DNA of 64,000 bases, taken from assembly GCA_016931935.1 (NCBI GenBank), contig JAFGDW010000221.1, positions 1-64,000 on the forward strand, given 5' to 3'. The translations under genes and the position numbers were made by a program. This DNA is from Candidatus Zhuqueibacterota bacterium (GTDB taxonomy: Bacteria > Zhuqueibacterota > Zhuqueibacteria > Thermofontimicrobiales > Thiofontviventaceae). Under the pieces are notes generated by a model, which did no database searches, had not been told where the DNA came from, and saw only the letters and a list, made by a program, of their open reading frames with translations. Each line of letters opens with the position of its first letter. Positions within the stretch are counted from its first letter, which is position 1. This document shows positions 29,001 to 37,455 of this stretch, one piece after another.

Positions 29001-32000
29001 CAATTTGTTTAATGTTGTAGCTGGCTCATTACAAAGTTTTGAAATTGCTTACCTGAGTACTCAGGCTGCTGGCGAACCGTTTGCCCTGAATGTGACCGCA
29101 CTCGATAATTATGGAAATGTGGCAACATCGTTTAGTGGAACAGTAGATATTTCGGACAAAACCGGAACGATTGATCCCGCCATCAGCAGTAATTTCGCTG
29201 CCGGAAAGTGGACCGGCAATGTGAGTATTTCCCAGGTTCGTACGGATAACGAAATTACAGTTAAACAAACAGGCGGAACGCGTACCGGTGTTTCCAATAA
29301 ATTTAATGTCATTTCTAGCAATGTCGATCATTTTGTGATTAATCCGGTATCGTCGCCACAGACCTCCGGACAGAGTTTTTCCATCATAATTACTGCTAAA
29401 GATAAAGATAATAATACTGCTACCAGCTTTACCGGCACGGCGACATTGTCCGATTTGAGCGGCGCCATTGCACCAACAACTACCAGTAATTTTGTGGCGG
29501 GTGTATGGAACGGCAGTGTAGCGATTAGCAAAAGCTGGACGGATAACATCATCACCGTGACCAGCAGCGGCAAGGCCGGGAATTCAAACACATTTAATGT
29601 AGCGCCCGGCAGTCTGGATCATTTCCGGATTTCGTCGATTGCCAGTCCGCAAGTGGCGGGCAATACGTTTGCGATTACCGTGTATGCGGAAGATCAGTAT
29701 GATAATACCGTTACTGGGTATAGCGGTTCTGTGCAAGTATCCGATAATACAAATACGATTTCACCGACATCAAGCGGAAATTTCTCGAACGGTCGTTGGA
29801 CGGCTAACGTGTTCATCACAAAAAGCCAAAGTGATGTTCGGATTAATGTCTCGGGAAGCGGTAAAGCAGGACAGTCAAATAGTTTCAATATTACTGCCGC
29901 CGATTTGGATCATTTCACGGTAGCATCGTTGACAACCCAGGCGGCAGGTGAACCATTTCCGATTACCGTGACGGCGCTGGACCGGTACAACAATATCGCG
30001 ACGGCGTTTGCAAGTACGGTAGACATTAGCGATTTGACAAATACAATCACACCGACCCGGAGCGATGCATTTGCCGCAGGCGTGTGGAAGGGTAATGTTT
30101 CGATTAAAGTGGTTCGCGAGGATGACCGGATTACCGTCCGCCATACCGGCGGCACCAAAACCGGTGAATCCAATTTATTCGATGTAATTTCAAGCAATGT
30201 CGATCATTTTGATATCGCCCAGATTCCTACTGTTCAAATCGCCGGCCAAATATTCCCGATTACGGTCACCGCGAAGGATGCCGAAAGCAACACGGTAACA
30301 AGCTTCACCGGCACGGTGACTTTGACGGATTTGACCAGCACGATTTATCCAACATCAACACCGGCGTTTGTGAATGGAACCTGGACCGGAACCGTGCGCA
30401 TTACCAAAGCCCGTGATGTCAACCGGATAACTGCAACGGCGTTAGGCAAGGCAGGTGTTTCCAACGAATTCAAGGTGCAACATGCTGCGCTCGATCATTA
30501 TGCCATTGAAGCGATTGCCAGTCCGCAAACCGCGGGCAAGGGCTTCCTGATGAAAATCACCGCTCAGGATGCGATGTTGAATACGGTGGAAAACTTCACA
30601 ACAAACGTTACCTTGTCAGACAATACCGGAACGCTATCGCCAAATACGACGGGCAATTTTATCAGTGGTGTCTGGAGCGATTCTGTCCGTGTCACTAAAA
30701 GCCAGACAGACGTTCAGATTACCGCCACACGCTCGGGTATTACCGGTGTTTCCAATCGGTTTTATGTGAAGCCCAACAAGGTGCATCATTTAACAATTCG
30801 CGATGCTGCCAGTGGCACCGGTCAGGATATTTTGGACCGAACCCTGTCGCTAGACGAGTCGATGAAATTATACGCCGCCGGCTATGACAAGTATAATAAT
30901 TATGTTCGCGAAGTGCCGTCCAACTGGCACGTAGTCGGTACGCTTGATCAGCCGACGCCAATACTCGGTGAATGGACAATCTTCGATCCGCAGACGCCGG
31001 GAACAAGCGGGCAAATTGTCGCTGACAGTACGTCGCTGATTTCCGCTGCAACCGGCACAATTACCGTGGGCGCGATATCTTTCGTTCGGGTGTTAACCAG
31101 TCCGGGCGGAAACGGTCTTGAACTTAGCGATACTACTCTGACTGCAGATGATGAAATCACCTTGTATTGTGCTGGTTTCGATGAACGTGGCAACTACATT
31201 GGCGATGTGGTTGGATACTGGAAAACGATCGGTACGCTGCAACCGGCAATCGCTGATAGCAGCACGTGGATTCGTTTCAATCCGACCAAAGCGCCGCGCA
31301 ATGGAAAAATAGCAGTGACGCATTCGATTGCCAAGGGGGATACCTCGGGTGTTATTACTGTGAAGCCAGGGCGGCCTGTTAGCGACATCACGCTTGTGGC
31401 AACACCGGCAGCTTTAACCGCAGATACGACCAGTCTGGCATCGATCACATCGGGTGTTATTTTTGATGCGGATGCCAATCCGGTCGCTAAAAATACGCTA
31501 TTTACTGTGCATACTGATCTTGGTACCATCACGACGCCTGATGCCAGCGCATTATACCCCGGCATTCAGATAGCCGCGAATGATTCCGGAAAAATTTCAT
31601 TCGTACTGAAAGCTCCGTCAAACGGCGGCATTGCGCATATTAATGTAAGCTGTCCGGATGGAAGCGCGACGGGATTTGTCAATATTCCGATTGCCAGTTT
31701 GAAAATTTTAACAGTGTCGAGCGTACTGCCAACTGTCTCGCTTGGTCAGAAGGCTGTTCCCGTCAATATTACGGTTAAAAACCTGGGAACCATTTCCATC
31801 CAAAACCTGGATGCCGAACTGGTATTTACCGGGCCGCCACCTACGTCACAAAATTGGAAAGACGATTTCCCGAAAATTATCCGAACCGATACCTACACCA
31901 CCATTCCGGCGGGCGCTACCCGTACATTGTCGTTTGCTGTGGATGTTAGTATTTCGGCTCACGTGGATACCGTGAGTATCGATGCAATTGTTTCCGGTTC

Positions 32001-35000
32001 AATGAATGGCGTCACTGTCACCGACGATTCTGCTGATGTTGTCGATACATGGATTGTTCAACAACCCGCACAATTAGTCATTCAAAAAATTTCATCACCG
32101 CAGGATTCGGTATCACAGGGTCAGGAAAATGTGCTGGTATCGATGATCGTGAGAAATATGGGACAGGCAGCCGCGTTGGTAGATTCCGATACCTTGCACA
32201 TGCATTTGTTACCGCAATTAACCGATGTGACTTCGGAATACGATATTATCTCTCTGCCATCGAATCCGGTGACGGTGTTGGGTGATACAACGGTTGAGCT
32301 ACGGTTTTATGTCAGCATAATGCCACAGGCAACGAAGGGAAATATTAAAGTGGATGGCCGGGTATTTGGCCGCGATAAAAATTCCGAAAAAGCAATTTCG
32401 GACAGTAGCGCGGAAGATTCGACACAGCTATGGGTCGTTAAAGAAGCGCCATTGGTCGGAGTTCAGTCAGTGGTGCCATCGCAGCAGGAAGTATCGCAGG
32501 GACAGCAAGTGCCGTGGCATTTAATGATTAAAGCGTTTAACGAAGGCGGTACCGCTGTTAGATTGGATAGCGTACGTTCCCGATTCTTGTCAGCCGGTAC
32601 CGATGTGACTACAGAATATACACTGCAGTACGAAAACAAATTTATAGCAAGTAATACGAACCTGCTGGCCGGAAAGACTGTCGATTCGTTTCGCGTAAAT
32701 GTAGCAAAAACCGGTGTCACCCAAGGCCCGATAACAATCATGTCTACGATTTATTTCACAGACATGGGCAGTAGCAAGCCGATTATTCGGCAGGTTAATG
32801 CGGGTATTACCGTGAAGAAACCAGCACAAATTCAAATAGTAAGATTACTTCCGTCTCAACCGGAAGTGACGGCGAATATGGCGCAGGACTGGTATGTAAC
32901 GGCGGTGCTGCAAAATAATGGTGGATCGGATATAAGAATATCAACTCATAAAGACAGCACCAAACTCACATTCAGTTTTGGCGAAAATTACATCATCAAA
33001 CAGCCGGATTCATTGGCCAACGGCGGCTTCATTCTTAGTCCGCTCGAAACGGATTCGCTGCGATTTTTAATCGACGGTACCGGAATGAATTTGTATGGGG
33101 ATGTTAGTGGTATTGCCTACATGGATGCAATTGTTTCCGGGACTGAATTGTTAACCGGCACACCTGTTCAGGCAGAACGCAAATACCTCGATAGCGTGAA
33201 GGTGGAAGAAGTTGCGCGGGCAGAGATTGTGGATGTGAAAGTAAACGCGCAGTCATTTAACGGGCGCAGGGTGAATACCAATCAGCAGTTCAAAATTGAT
33301 GTTACCGTTAAAAATAATGGAGAGGATGCACTGAAGACGACATGGATTGGATTGAAATCAAATGGGCCGTCACTGACAAAACCATTGGTGCAGCCATTGA
33401 ATCTGTTAATAAAATCGAAACAATCCGCTGTAAAAACGCTTATTCTGAATGCGGCTGCGACGCCGCAAGCTGGCGAAATTTTCACAGCGTATCTGGATAG
33501 CGCAGTTGCTGAAAATACAAATGAACCCGGTGGAGTTGAATTCCTGCCATCAGTGGATTCAACAGAAACGATGATTATTCAGACGCCGGCGAATATAGAA
33601 GTTATGAATATTATCACGCCGACAACAATTCGCGCCGGGCAAGTCGGAACATGGCCGATAAAGGCCGTCCTCAAAAATTCCGGTCAGGCTGGCGCCGATT
33701 TAATGCTGAGCACGACCCGGCTTTTTGTAGAAATTAATGGAAATGAGGCCGTGGACTATCGGATACTAAAACCTGCGGCATTGGTTGGCGGAGGCGTTCG
33801 GCTGAGCGAAGCTGAAGTTGATACACTCATCTTTAGCGTCACAGCAACCGGAAATCAATCCGGAAATGTCCTGATAAAAACCGAAATTGCGAGTATTGAT
33901 ATTAATAATCAAACGCAAACCACTGTTCCGTTCCAGAAAGAGATAACCATTCTTCCATCTGCGGCGGTTCGGTTGTTATCCACCAGAATCAAATCATTAA
34001 ATTACGATCCAGTGGATAAGGAAATTGGTCTGGTGAACCAGGGTCAGGCGTTTGCCGTTGTCGCAGTAGTTGAAAATAATAGCCGGGTACAAATTGATTC
34101 GGTGAAAGCGCACATTGCGACCCAGGGCGGATCAGCAATTGCGCAACAGGATCAAGTGATTGCGGCCATCGGTTATGGCAAGAGTGATAGCTTGATTTTC
34201 AATATCACGGCAAATTCACTGAATGATGTTGCAGAACGCGTTGAATTTTTTACGGTAAATTTGGTATCCGCAAAAGAGCATAGTAGTGGCGCACAGGCTT
34301 CGTTGGATAATACCGGCGATGTGGAAGCCGCCGTTAAAATTCAGCGAGCGGCACAGTTGGCTGTTCACGCTGAAACCGGCACTGGCGACACCATTTTTAC
34401 AATCAATCAGACATTTGATTTGAACGTGTCGATTGCAAACGCCGGGAAAGCTGGCGTGTATGATAAAGCCACCGTTCGAATTATGGCGCCTGATAATTAC
34501 CAAATTATTACCGCCACTGACACAATATCCGGTTTTGCTGAGCAGACAATTGAAAAAAACACTGTCGCGACATGGCAAATTATTACACCAGCGAGTGAGT
34601 CATCATTGGATTCGATTTTTGCATTGATAACCAGTCCGTTCCGCGATATGAATACTCAGCAGGCTGCGGCTATCGTGCGCCAGCAAGATACGTTGCTTGT
34701 CAACACATCGGCAACGGATTTAATCTGGAACACTGCTATCACGAGTCCGGAAGGGGCGAAAGATAGCGTACTTTCAACCCAACAAGATTTTACGATAAGC
34801 TCAACGATTCAATATTCAGATAATCTTGACAGTGTTAATGTTAAGTTGGAAATTCCCGGTGGGTACTCATTCCGTTCGGGATACAGCAGCCAGGTGAACA
34901 AAGTAGAAAATCTAAAACCGGTAAACTGGAATATAATAGCGCCTACACGCGCTAATCTGAATCCGGTATATGTGCCGATCACAGTGCGAGCGCTTGAAAA

Positions 35001-36981
35001 AGGAAGTCCGCCCATCGAATTAATTTATAAAGATTCACTCAAAATTCAAACCGTTTCTCGGGCAGAACTTAAACTGGATATCGCTATACCTGATATTCAG
35101 GATTTTAATATTGATGAAGAAAATGTACTTTCTCAAAATCAACCATTTACCGTACGGGCAACGGTTTCCAATCGAGGGCATGCTGGATTGATCGGATCGG
35201 GCAAACTGCGGTTGGATGTCGGTAACACGGGTTGTATACTGGATGCGGATACACTTGCTGTTCAGGCGTTTATGGTAAATGAACCGGTTGAATGGTCATT
35301 GATTGCACCGGAGCAAGTAACAGATGTTCAGAATATGATCATAACAATTGATCAACGGCTGCAAGATGAAAACACGAACAAAGACGCGGCGGTCGTCACC
35401 GGTGAAGATACAAAAGTTATCGCCATTTCCACCCAGGAAGGTGGCGATCTCACGAATACGATTGCGATCACCGAACCGAATGGCGCGACCGACAGAATCT
35501 TGTCTACATTTCAACAGTTTAAAGTACAGGCAACAGTATCCTCATCACGAATAAATAATCGGTTGGCCACCATATTCGTGCCACCGGGATTCGCATTGGC
35601 GCCGGGTGTTCAAAATCCACAAGCGGTCGCTAGTGGCTTAAGCCAGAAAGTAGAGTGGCTCGTGATCGCACCCACCGATTCTGCTTCAAACATGGAATTA
35701 AAAATGGTCACGGTGGGGTATGATGCCAGTAGCGGTGAACAGATTGTTGCTGACACGGCGCGGGTAAATGTGGATGTTGTTCAGCGGGCAAATGGCCGAT
35801 TGAAAGCGGCAATCATTACTCCGGAACAGGCAGTCAATAGCGGTGTGGTTTCTACCAGTCAGGTATTTGTTGTGGATGCCTATTTAATAAATCATGGCGA
35901 GGCCAATTTTACTGACACGTATGGCCTGCAAATGTCGTTGCCAACGGGATACACAACGGAAAACCTGATTAAGACTGCGCCTGTTGGTTCCCATATTCAG
36001 TGGGAAATTACAGCGCCGGCCAATGCACGTACGGCGGCCAATATAAATATTAGTCTGCCATTATCGAGTCGCCCGAAGGATGAAAATACCAATGCAGCCG
36101 CTTTCTTCGTACCGGATTCATCGGTGCAAAGCATTACGATTACGACAATTGAGAAGAGCGTGCTTGTAAGTGTTCTCCCCAACCGGACACCGAACAAAGT
36201 ATCCAACGGTGACAAAGCAGTCTCGATGTTAGGATTGGTATTTGACAACCATGAAAAGCAATCCAACCCCGTTATTTTGCACGGAATGCAGGTGAAAATA
36301 ACTGATCGTAGTGGTAAAGCGATTTCCGATCCGCGAAAAGCGATCAGTCGAATTGCCATCGTCGACTACAATCACCCAACATTTATTTTGGGCCAGGTGA
36401 CGTCAATTCCCGAGCAACCGGAGATTAATATTGTATTTTCGACGCCGGACACAATTGGCGCCGCGATGACGGATTCACTCGATATTGTTGTTGATATTGC
36501 ACAACAGGCCACATTAAAAGATGTGATGGTCACCATCGAATCCAGCGATAAGATCGATCTGGTTGAAATGCACACCACCAAACGTCCCGTAATTAAAACG
36601 CCGGAAGGCAATACCGGGACGGCATTAAACTTAAAATCAGATTATGTCGTATTGATGGCTGCGAATTTGGAGAAAGCGTTCGGAAATTATCCGAATCCGT
36701 TTGGCACTTCTGATCGCCCGACAACAACAATTACATACTATCTGAAACAGGATGCCGATGTCCAGATTTCGATTTTCACTCTGTTGGGTGAACTGGTGTG
36801 GTCACGTTCGTACAAATCAACAGAACCGCAAGGCCAGCAGGGATCGCACGATGTCGACAATGCCATCACGTGGGATGCCCGCAACGATCGGGGCGCTGTG
36901 GTTCTTAACGGTATTTATGTTGCTTATATTAAAACCAGCTATGGTGAAACCGCAGTTACTAAAATTGCTGTTGTGAAGTGA
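20038..36981 (+). CDS. giant exported repeat protein (5,647 residues) with 35 Ig-like repeats and a C-terminal sorting-type domain
   Basis: A signal-peptide-like hydrophobic segment (residues about 22-40, ending AGQARA) precedes a unique N-terminal domain to residue 177. Residues 178-3,581 are 35 tandem repeats of about 97 residues. Each begins with hydrophobic-[DHN]-H-F, contains AG..F.I.I.A.D...N, a TGT.[ST]P centre and G.W.GNV.I, and ends SN.FNV. Two related domains follow (near 3,582-3,778, with WHVVGTL and WKTIGTL), then an invasin/Big-1-like domain and about a dozen CARDB-like or similar beta-sandwich units (3,887 to about 5,540). The end is a domain with NYPNPFG at 5,550 and a type IX secretion or FlgD-like fold. 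It is probably a cell-surface or secreted fibre or adhesin of about 0.6 MDa. The start ATG lacks a clear ribosome binding site. A terminator follows. No secretion or processing gene is adjacent. Confidence 0.9.
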   Translation: MKSLHYNTRSVELFITSRQLWPLFIGGLILILAGQARAGELSSVTVNPLTPAAGVQSVYQLEFTTSDTGNGTASGLPIDGQVLLTFPVGFNVSSVLVATMSGNRAVNPTIVSPTELILTRDSTGTAVDTIQSVLVLLANITNSQTASSFTINVETQTADSIQIDTGISAPFLINAGELHHFQFDPILDQIANTQFTINIQAQDRYNNLVNTFVSSANLSDKTGTITPQTTTNFISGLWSGNVRVTQTYSNNTITATSGNAAGTSNTFNIGAGTVHHFTFETINSPQTAGTSFGVTITARDQLGNKATGFTGTVILSDNTSSISPTKSGAFVNGEWSGNVTITKKQSDVYINARNNGSQGNSNLFNVNAAALDHFLVSNIGDQTAGTPFYLHLTALDDYNNIVDTFTGTVNILDQTGTIQPTTSSAFSSGQWSGDVTILATRVNNIITVQRTGGSEMGSSAGFNVNAGALDHFVIGNIGTQTAGVNFSVSITAKDVHNNTITTFGETASLSDVTGTLSPGVTGSFTSGVWNGSVQIAKAQSGVTITAASSGKSTTSNSFTVNAGALNRFTISNISSPQVARQSFSITIRAEDQFGNKRTQFTDFVNLTDETGTLTPGTTSNFSAGEWNGSVVITQSHDDVTITASRSGITGSSNAFNVQHSALDHFEISSISTQAAGEPFIVTVIAQDFDNNTVESFSGTVSMTDLTGTLSPSTSGNFVNGIWSGNVTISNTRTSNRIAVVRTGGSEDGESNSFDVVAGEVDHFRISSITTPKTAGTAFQITITAEDGNNSRVTNFTGTVGLTDLTGTISPKTTGNFIAGVWTGNVNITESITSNKITASGSGRSGESNTFEVLAASVHHYNIATIASPQTAGQNFNISITAKDQYENTVKSFTGTVNLSDPTGSLTPAISGNFSAGVRTQSVQITSAASNVTITATQGSAAGTSNVFNINPGTLNHFSIANVSTQQAGVPFAITVKAEDQFNNIQTQFSGTVTISDETGTITPAISGSFSNGVWTDNVKITQAITGNQITVQRSGGSQIGTSNEFNVISSTVDRFVIATIPTSQVAGQSFPVTITAIDAQGNTVTTFTGTGVLSDETNTVSPTETGSFTAGVWSGNITITKSATANNLTFTSSGKAGSSNDFNVLHAALDHFKFATVSSPQTAGSSFGVDITAQDFYNNTVTAFSSTINLSDVTGTISPTVSGNFSSGHWAGTVTITESGNDNYITANGGGETGSSNSFNVIAGSLAGFSIGQISTQAAGQPFSISVTARDAFGNTRTQFTSTVNISDLTGTVSPVLSGAFIQGQWTGNVVVTSARTANQISVQRTGGSENGTSVPFDVISSTVDHFTINGIADPQTAGTSFSITITAKDAQNNTVTGFTGTGLLTDETGTITPLSTGSFSAGMWTGSVTINKSMLDNNITFTSSGKAGTSNNFDVNHAVLDHFEFTTVGSPQVAGTSFNVQITARDLYGNRVTSYNTTANLLDDTGTISPTVTGNFSTGQWNGLVVITASGTDVQITANGGSKSGTTNSFNVVAANLAKFSIAPISTQAAGQPFSISVTAEDTYGNTRTQYNGSVNISDLTGTIAPTQSGNFANGQWTGNVVITSARNNNQVSVTRVGGTETGQSGLFNVISSNVDHFDISSVTSPKEAGVPFSITFTAKDAQNNTVTNFTGTGEISDETGTITPTVTGAFSNGVWTGNVTITQKMTGNWITITSSGKAGTSNTFTVSPSSLNHFRFAALGSPQTAGTAFPVTIYAEDQYNNQISSFTNTVTLGDNTGTLSPTTTGNFVSGQWSGNVTITKSASDVIITASRSGQTGSTNSFNVIAGALHHFDLASIESQAPGSPFAITITAKDQNNNVRTQFSGTVNISDETGTISPTTSGNFIQGQWTGNVIINQARTANQITVQRTGGSETGQSNEFDVISTAVDHFDISNIGTPRTAGQGFNVTIVARDAQNNIVQSFNGTGALSDETGTLTPNVTGSFSNGSWTGTLTVTKSISSNKISVTSSGRVGTSNIFTVQHGALNHFKFQNVSSPQIAGTNFSITITAEDAYNNTVTSFVSDIDMSDNTLTISPSKSGTFSGGVWTGNVNITKTASDVVITASRTGITGTTNSFNVVANTLHHFYVQPISAQAAGESFAVTVVAQDVHNNTRTQFSGTVNISDLTGTISPIVSNSFIMGQWTGNVVITSAMNNNRITVTRTGGSETGASGLFNVISSNVDHFAISQIASPQEAGQSFALTITAKDAQNNTVVGFNETAVMSDETGTLLPTQTGSFTNGVWTGNVTVTKGFTNNSITVTSSGKAGTSNDFTVVHTDLHHFRFTAVQSPQIAGTPFDILIYAEDQYDNRVTLFTDYVNLSDPTGTLSPVVSGPFVSGSWSGPVTITTRATDVVISASRFGMSGSTNSFNVNAAVLEHFDISSISTQAPGVPFPITITAKDQYGNLRTQFTGTVGIVDQTGTITPIISGAFVQGQWTGNVIVTTALEDNQITVTRSGGSETGTSASFDVVSSAVDHFVFSAISSPQVAGTPFTVTITAKDAQNNTVQSYNGTGVLGDDSDALSPTSTGNFNNGVWVGNIAITKSISSNRITITSSGRIGTSNAFTVSPAELHHFTIAQVSSPQVAGTSFSINLTARDQYENQVTAFTGQANLSNDTGTLTPVQTTAFTSGSWTGTVSITRTATDDNIYASYSGKQGTSNSFNVVAAALHHFTMGTIGTQAAGEAFPLSLTAMDNYNNIRTQFTGTVDISDISGTITPVRSGNFAQGVWTGNVVVTHTQQNNRITITRTGGSETGQSELFNVISSSVDHFDISTISSPKEAGTPFALTIVARDAQNNVVTDFNGIGVLKDETGTISPAQTSNFSNGSWTGNVTITKSLVNNTITFTSSGKAGLSNEFNVVHTDLNHFKVSSITSPQIAGASFLLTITAEDQFNNTVTSYNTFVTLSEQTGTISPSTTTNFTNGVWSSLVSITKAQSDIYITATGSGKSSQSNLFNVVAGSLQSFEIAYLSTQAAGEPFALNVTALDNYGNVATSFSGTVDISDKTGTIDPAISSNFAAGKWTGNVSISQVRTDNEITVKQTGGTRTGVSNKFNVISSNVDHFVINPVSSPQTSGQSFSIIITAKDKDNNTATSFTGTATLSDLSGAIAPTTTSNFVAGVWNGSVAISKSWTDNIITVTSSGKAGNSNTFNVAPGSLDHFRISSIASPQVAGNTFAITVYAEDQYDNTVTGYSGSVQVSDNTNTISPTSSGNFSNGRWTANVFITKSQSDVRINVSGSGKAGQSNSFNITAADLDHFTVASLTTQAAGEPFPITVTALDRYNNIATAFASTVDISDLTNTITPTRSDAFAAGVWKGNVSIKVVREDDRITVRHTGGTKTGESNLFDVISSNVDHFDIAQIPTVQIAGQIFPITVTAKDAESNTVTSFTGTVTLTDLTSTIYPTSTPAFVNGTWTGTVRITKARDVNRITATALGKAGVSNEFKVQHAALDHYAIEAIASPQTAGKGFLMKITAQDAMLNTVENFTTNVTLSDNTGTLSPNTTGNFISGVWSDSVRVTKSQTDVQITATRSGITGVSNRFYVKPNKVHHLTIRDAASGTGQDILDRTLSLDESMKLYAAGYDKYNNYVREVPSNWHVVGTLDQPTPILGEWTIFDPQTPGTSGQIVADSTSLISAATGTITVGAISFVRVLTSPGGNGLELSDTTLTADDEITLYCAGFDERGNYIGDVVGYWKTIGTLQPAIADSSTWIRFNPTKAPRNGKIAVTHSIAKGDTSGVITVKPGRPVSDITLVATPAALTADTTSLASITSGVIFDADANPVAKNTLFTVHTDLGTITTPDASALYPGIQIAANDSGKISFVLKAPSNGGIAHINVSCPDGSATGFVNIPIASLKILTVSSVLPTVSLGQKAVPVNITVKNLGTISIQNLDAELVFTGPPPTSQNWKDDFPKIIRTDTYTTIPAGATRTLSFAVDVSISAHVDTVSIDAIVSGSMNGVTVTDDSADVVDTWIVQQPAQLVIQKISSPQDSVSQGQENVLVSMIVRNMGQAAALVDSDTLHMHLLPQLTDVTSEYDIISLPSNPVTVLGDTTVELRFYVSIMPQATKGNIKVDGRVFGRDKNSEKAISDSSAEDSTQLWVVKEAPLVGVQSVVPSQQEVSQGQQVPWHLMIKAFNEGGTAVRLDSVRSRFLSAGTDVTTEYTLQYENKFIASNTNLLAGKTVDSFRVNVAKTGVTQGPITIMSTIYFTDMGSSKPIIRQVNAGITVKKPAQIQIVRLLPSQPEVTANMAQDWYVTAVLQNNGGSDIRISTHKDSTKLTFSFGENYIIKQPDSLANGGFILSPLETDSLRFLIDGTGMNLYGDVSGIAYMDAIVSGTELLTGTPVQAERKYLDSVKVEEVARAEIVDVKVNAQSFNGRRVNTNQQFKIDVTVKNNGEDALKTTWIGLKSNGPSLTKPLVQPLNLLIKSKQSAVKTLILNAAATPQAGEIFTAYLDSAVAENTNEPGGVEFLPSVDSTETMIIQTPANIEVMNIITPTTIRAGQVGTWPIKAVLKNSGQAGADLMLSTTRLFVEINGNEAVDYRILKPAALVGGGVRLSEAEVDTLIFSVTATGNQSGNVLIKTEIASIDINNQTQTTVPFQKEITILPSAAVRLLSTRIKSLNYDPVDKEIGLVNQGQAFAVVAVVENNSRVQIDSVKAHIATQGGSAIAQQDQVIAAIGYGKSDSLIFNITANSLNDVAERVEFFTVNLVSAKEHSSGAQASLDNTGDVEAAVKIQRAAQLAVHAETGTGDTIFTINQTFDLNVSIANAGKAGVYDKATVRIMAPDNYQIITATDTISGFAEQTIEKNTVATWQIITPASESSLDSIFALITSPFRDMNTQQAAAIVRQQDTLLVNTSATDLIWNTAITSPEGAKDSVLSTQQDFTISSTIQYSDNLDSVNVKLEIPGGYSFRSGYSSQVNKVENLKPVNWNIIAPTRANLNPVYVPITVRALEKGSPPIELIYKDSLKIQTVSRAELKLDIAIPDIQDFNIDEENVLSQNQPFTVRATVSNRGHAGLIGSGKLRLDVGNTGCILDADTLAVQAFMVNEPVEWSLIAPEQVTDVQNMIITIDQRLQDENTNKDAAVVTGEDTKVIAISTQEGGDLTNTIAITEPNGATDRILSTFQQFKVQATVSSSRINNRLATIFVPPGFALAPGVQNPQAVASGLSQKVEWLVIAPTDSASNMELKMVTVGYDASSGEQIVADTARVNVDVVQRANGRLKAAIITPEQAVNSGVVSTSQVFVVDAYLINHGEANFTDTYGLQMSLPTGYTTENLIKTAPVGSHIQWEITAPANARTAANINISLPLSSRPKDENTNAAAFFVPDSSVQSITITTIEKSVLVSVLPNRTPNKVSNGDKAVSMLGLVFDNHEKQSNPVILHGMQVKITDRSGKAISDPRKAISRIAIVDYNHPTFILGQVTSIPEQPEINIVFSTPDTIGAAMTDSLDIVVDIAQQATLKDVMVTIESSDKIDLVEMHTTKRPVIKTPEGNTGTALNLKSDYVVLMAANLEKAFGNYPNPFGTSDRPTTTITYYLKQDADVQISIFTLLGELVWSRSYKSTEPQGQQGSHDVDNAITWDARNDRGAVVLNGIYVAYIKTSYGETAVTKIAVVK
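20569..30780 (+). repeat. 35 in-frame tandem repeats arranged as three-domain higher-order units of 876 nt
   Basis: Units start at a hydrophobic codon before [D/H/N]-HF. The first two are 96 and 97 codons, then comes a 291-codon triplet (21148-22020). From 22021 to 30780 ten triplets of exactly 292 codons (98+97+97) follow, starting at 22021, 22897, 23773, 24649, 25525, 26401, 27277, 28153, 29029 and 29905. Within a triplet the first unit carries TGGSETG-like and ST.AAG.PF words, the second KDAQNNTV and SSGKAG.SN, the third ED.YNN and SDV.ITASRSG. The tryptophan of G.W is present in 34 of 35 units. The DNA has diverged between copies far more than the spacing. Confidence 0.93.
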
Positions 36982-37008
36982 CATTTTTAAACTTGAAAGT
37001 AATCAGGA

Positions 37009-37034
37009 AGCCCGGTTTAGGCCGGGCTTTTTTA
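37009..37034 (+). terminator. rho-independent terminator after the giant gene
   Basis: AAGCCCGG and CCGGGCTT pair around a short TTTAGG loop and run into a T-rich tract (TTTTTTATT). The hairpin lies about 27 bp after the giant gene's stop codon. Confidence 0.9.
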
Positions 37035-37455
37035 TTGGTTTGATTTAAATAAAACCGTGTAATAAATGTGCTTGCAAATTCATAAGATTTTGGTTATTTT
37101 ATGGTAACGACTCGGAACCAACGGCGGGTTTGAAGGTGTAATGGTAGTAAAAGTAGTCGGACAGTTGTTGTTGTAGCGAATACGGTTATAAATTGAGCAT
37201 TTATATTACTCAGTCTATATTATAATTTGCAGTTGCTCGTGGCCATTGGCAAAAAAACAATAGCTTTGGAAGAATTTAATTGTTCTCAACGTTCAATAAA
37301 ATGTTTTAAATATAACCGTTTTAATAATACAATAGTGTGATGGCGCTGAGAGCAAATTCAAGAAGCTCATTTTTTATTCGTGCTAATTTTTTCACTTCAA
37401 TTAACAAATTACTCAATTTTTATCTTCTTCCGGAGATCAGGACATCAGGTAGCGC
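37035..37455. other. 421-bp gap between the giant gene terminator and the BatA-like gene
   Basis: The gap is AT-rich. No reading frame, RNA or repeat family was recognised. It should contain the promoter of the BatA-like gene; TTGCAA and T-rich hexamers near 37073-37100 are possible but unconvincing elements. Confidence 0.35.

Noticed and set aside
20569-30780. Repeat array as an assembly or replication artefact
   Set aside because: The units have diverged at many positions in both DNA and protein while the frame stays open; a recent collapse or expansion would give near-identical copies.
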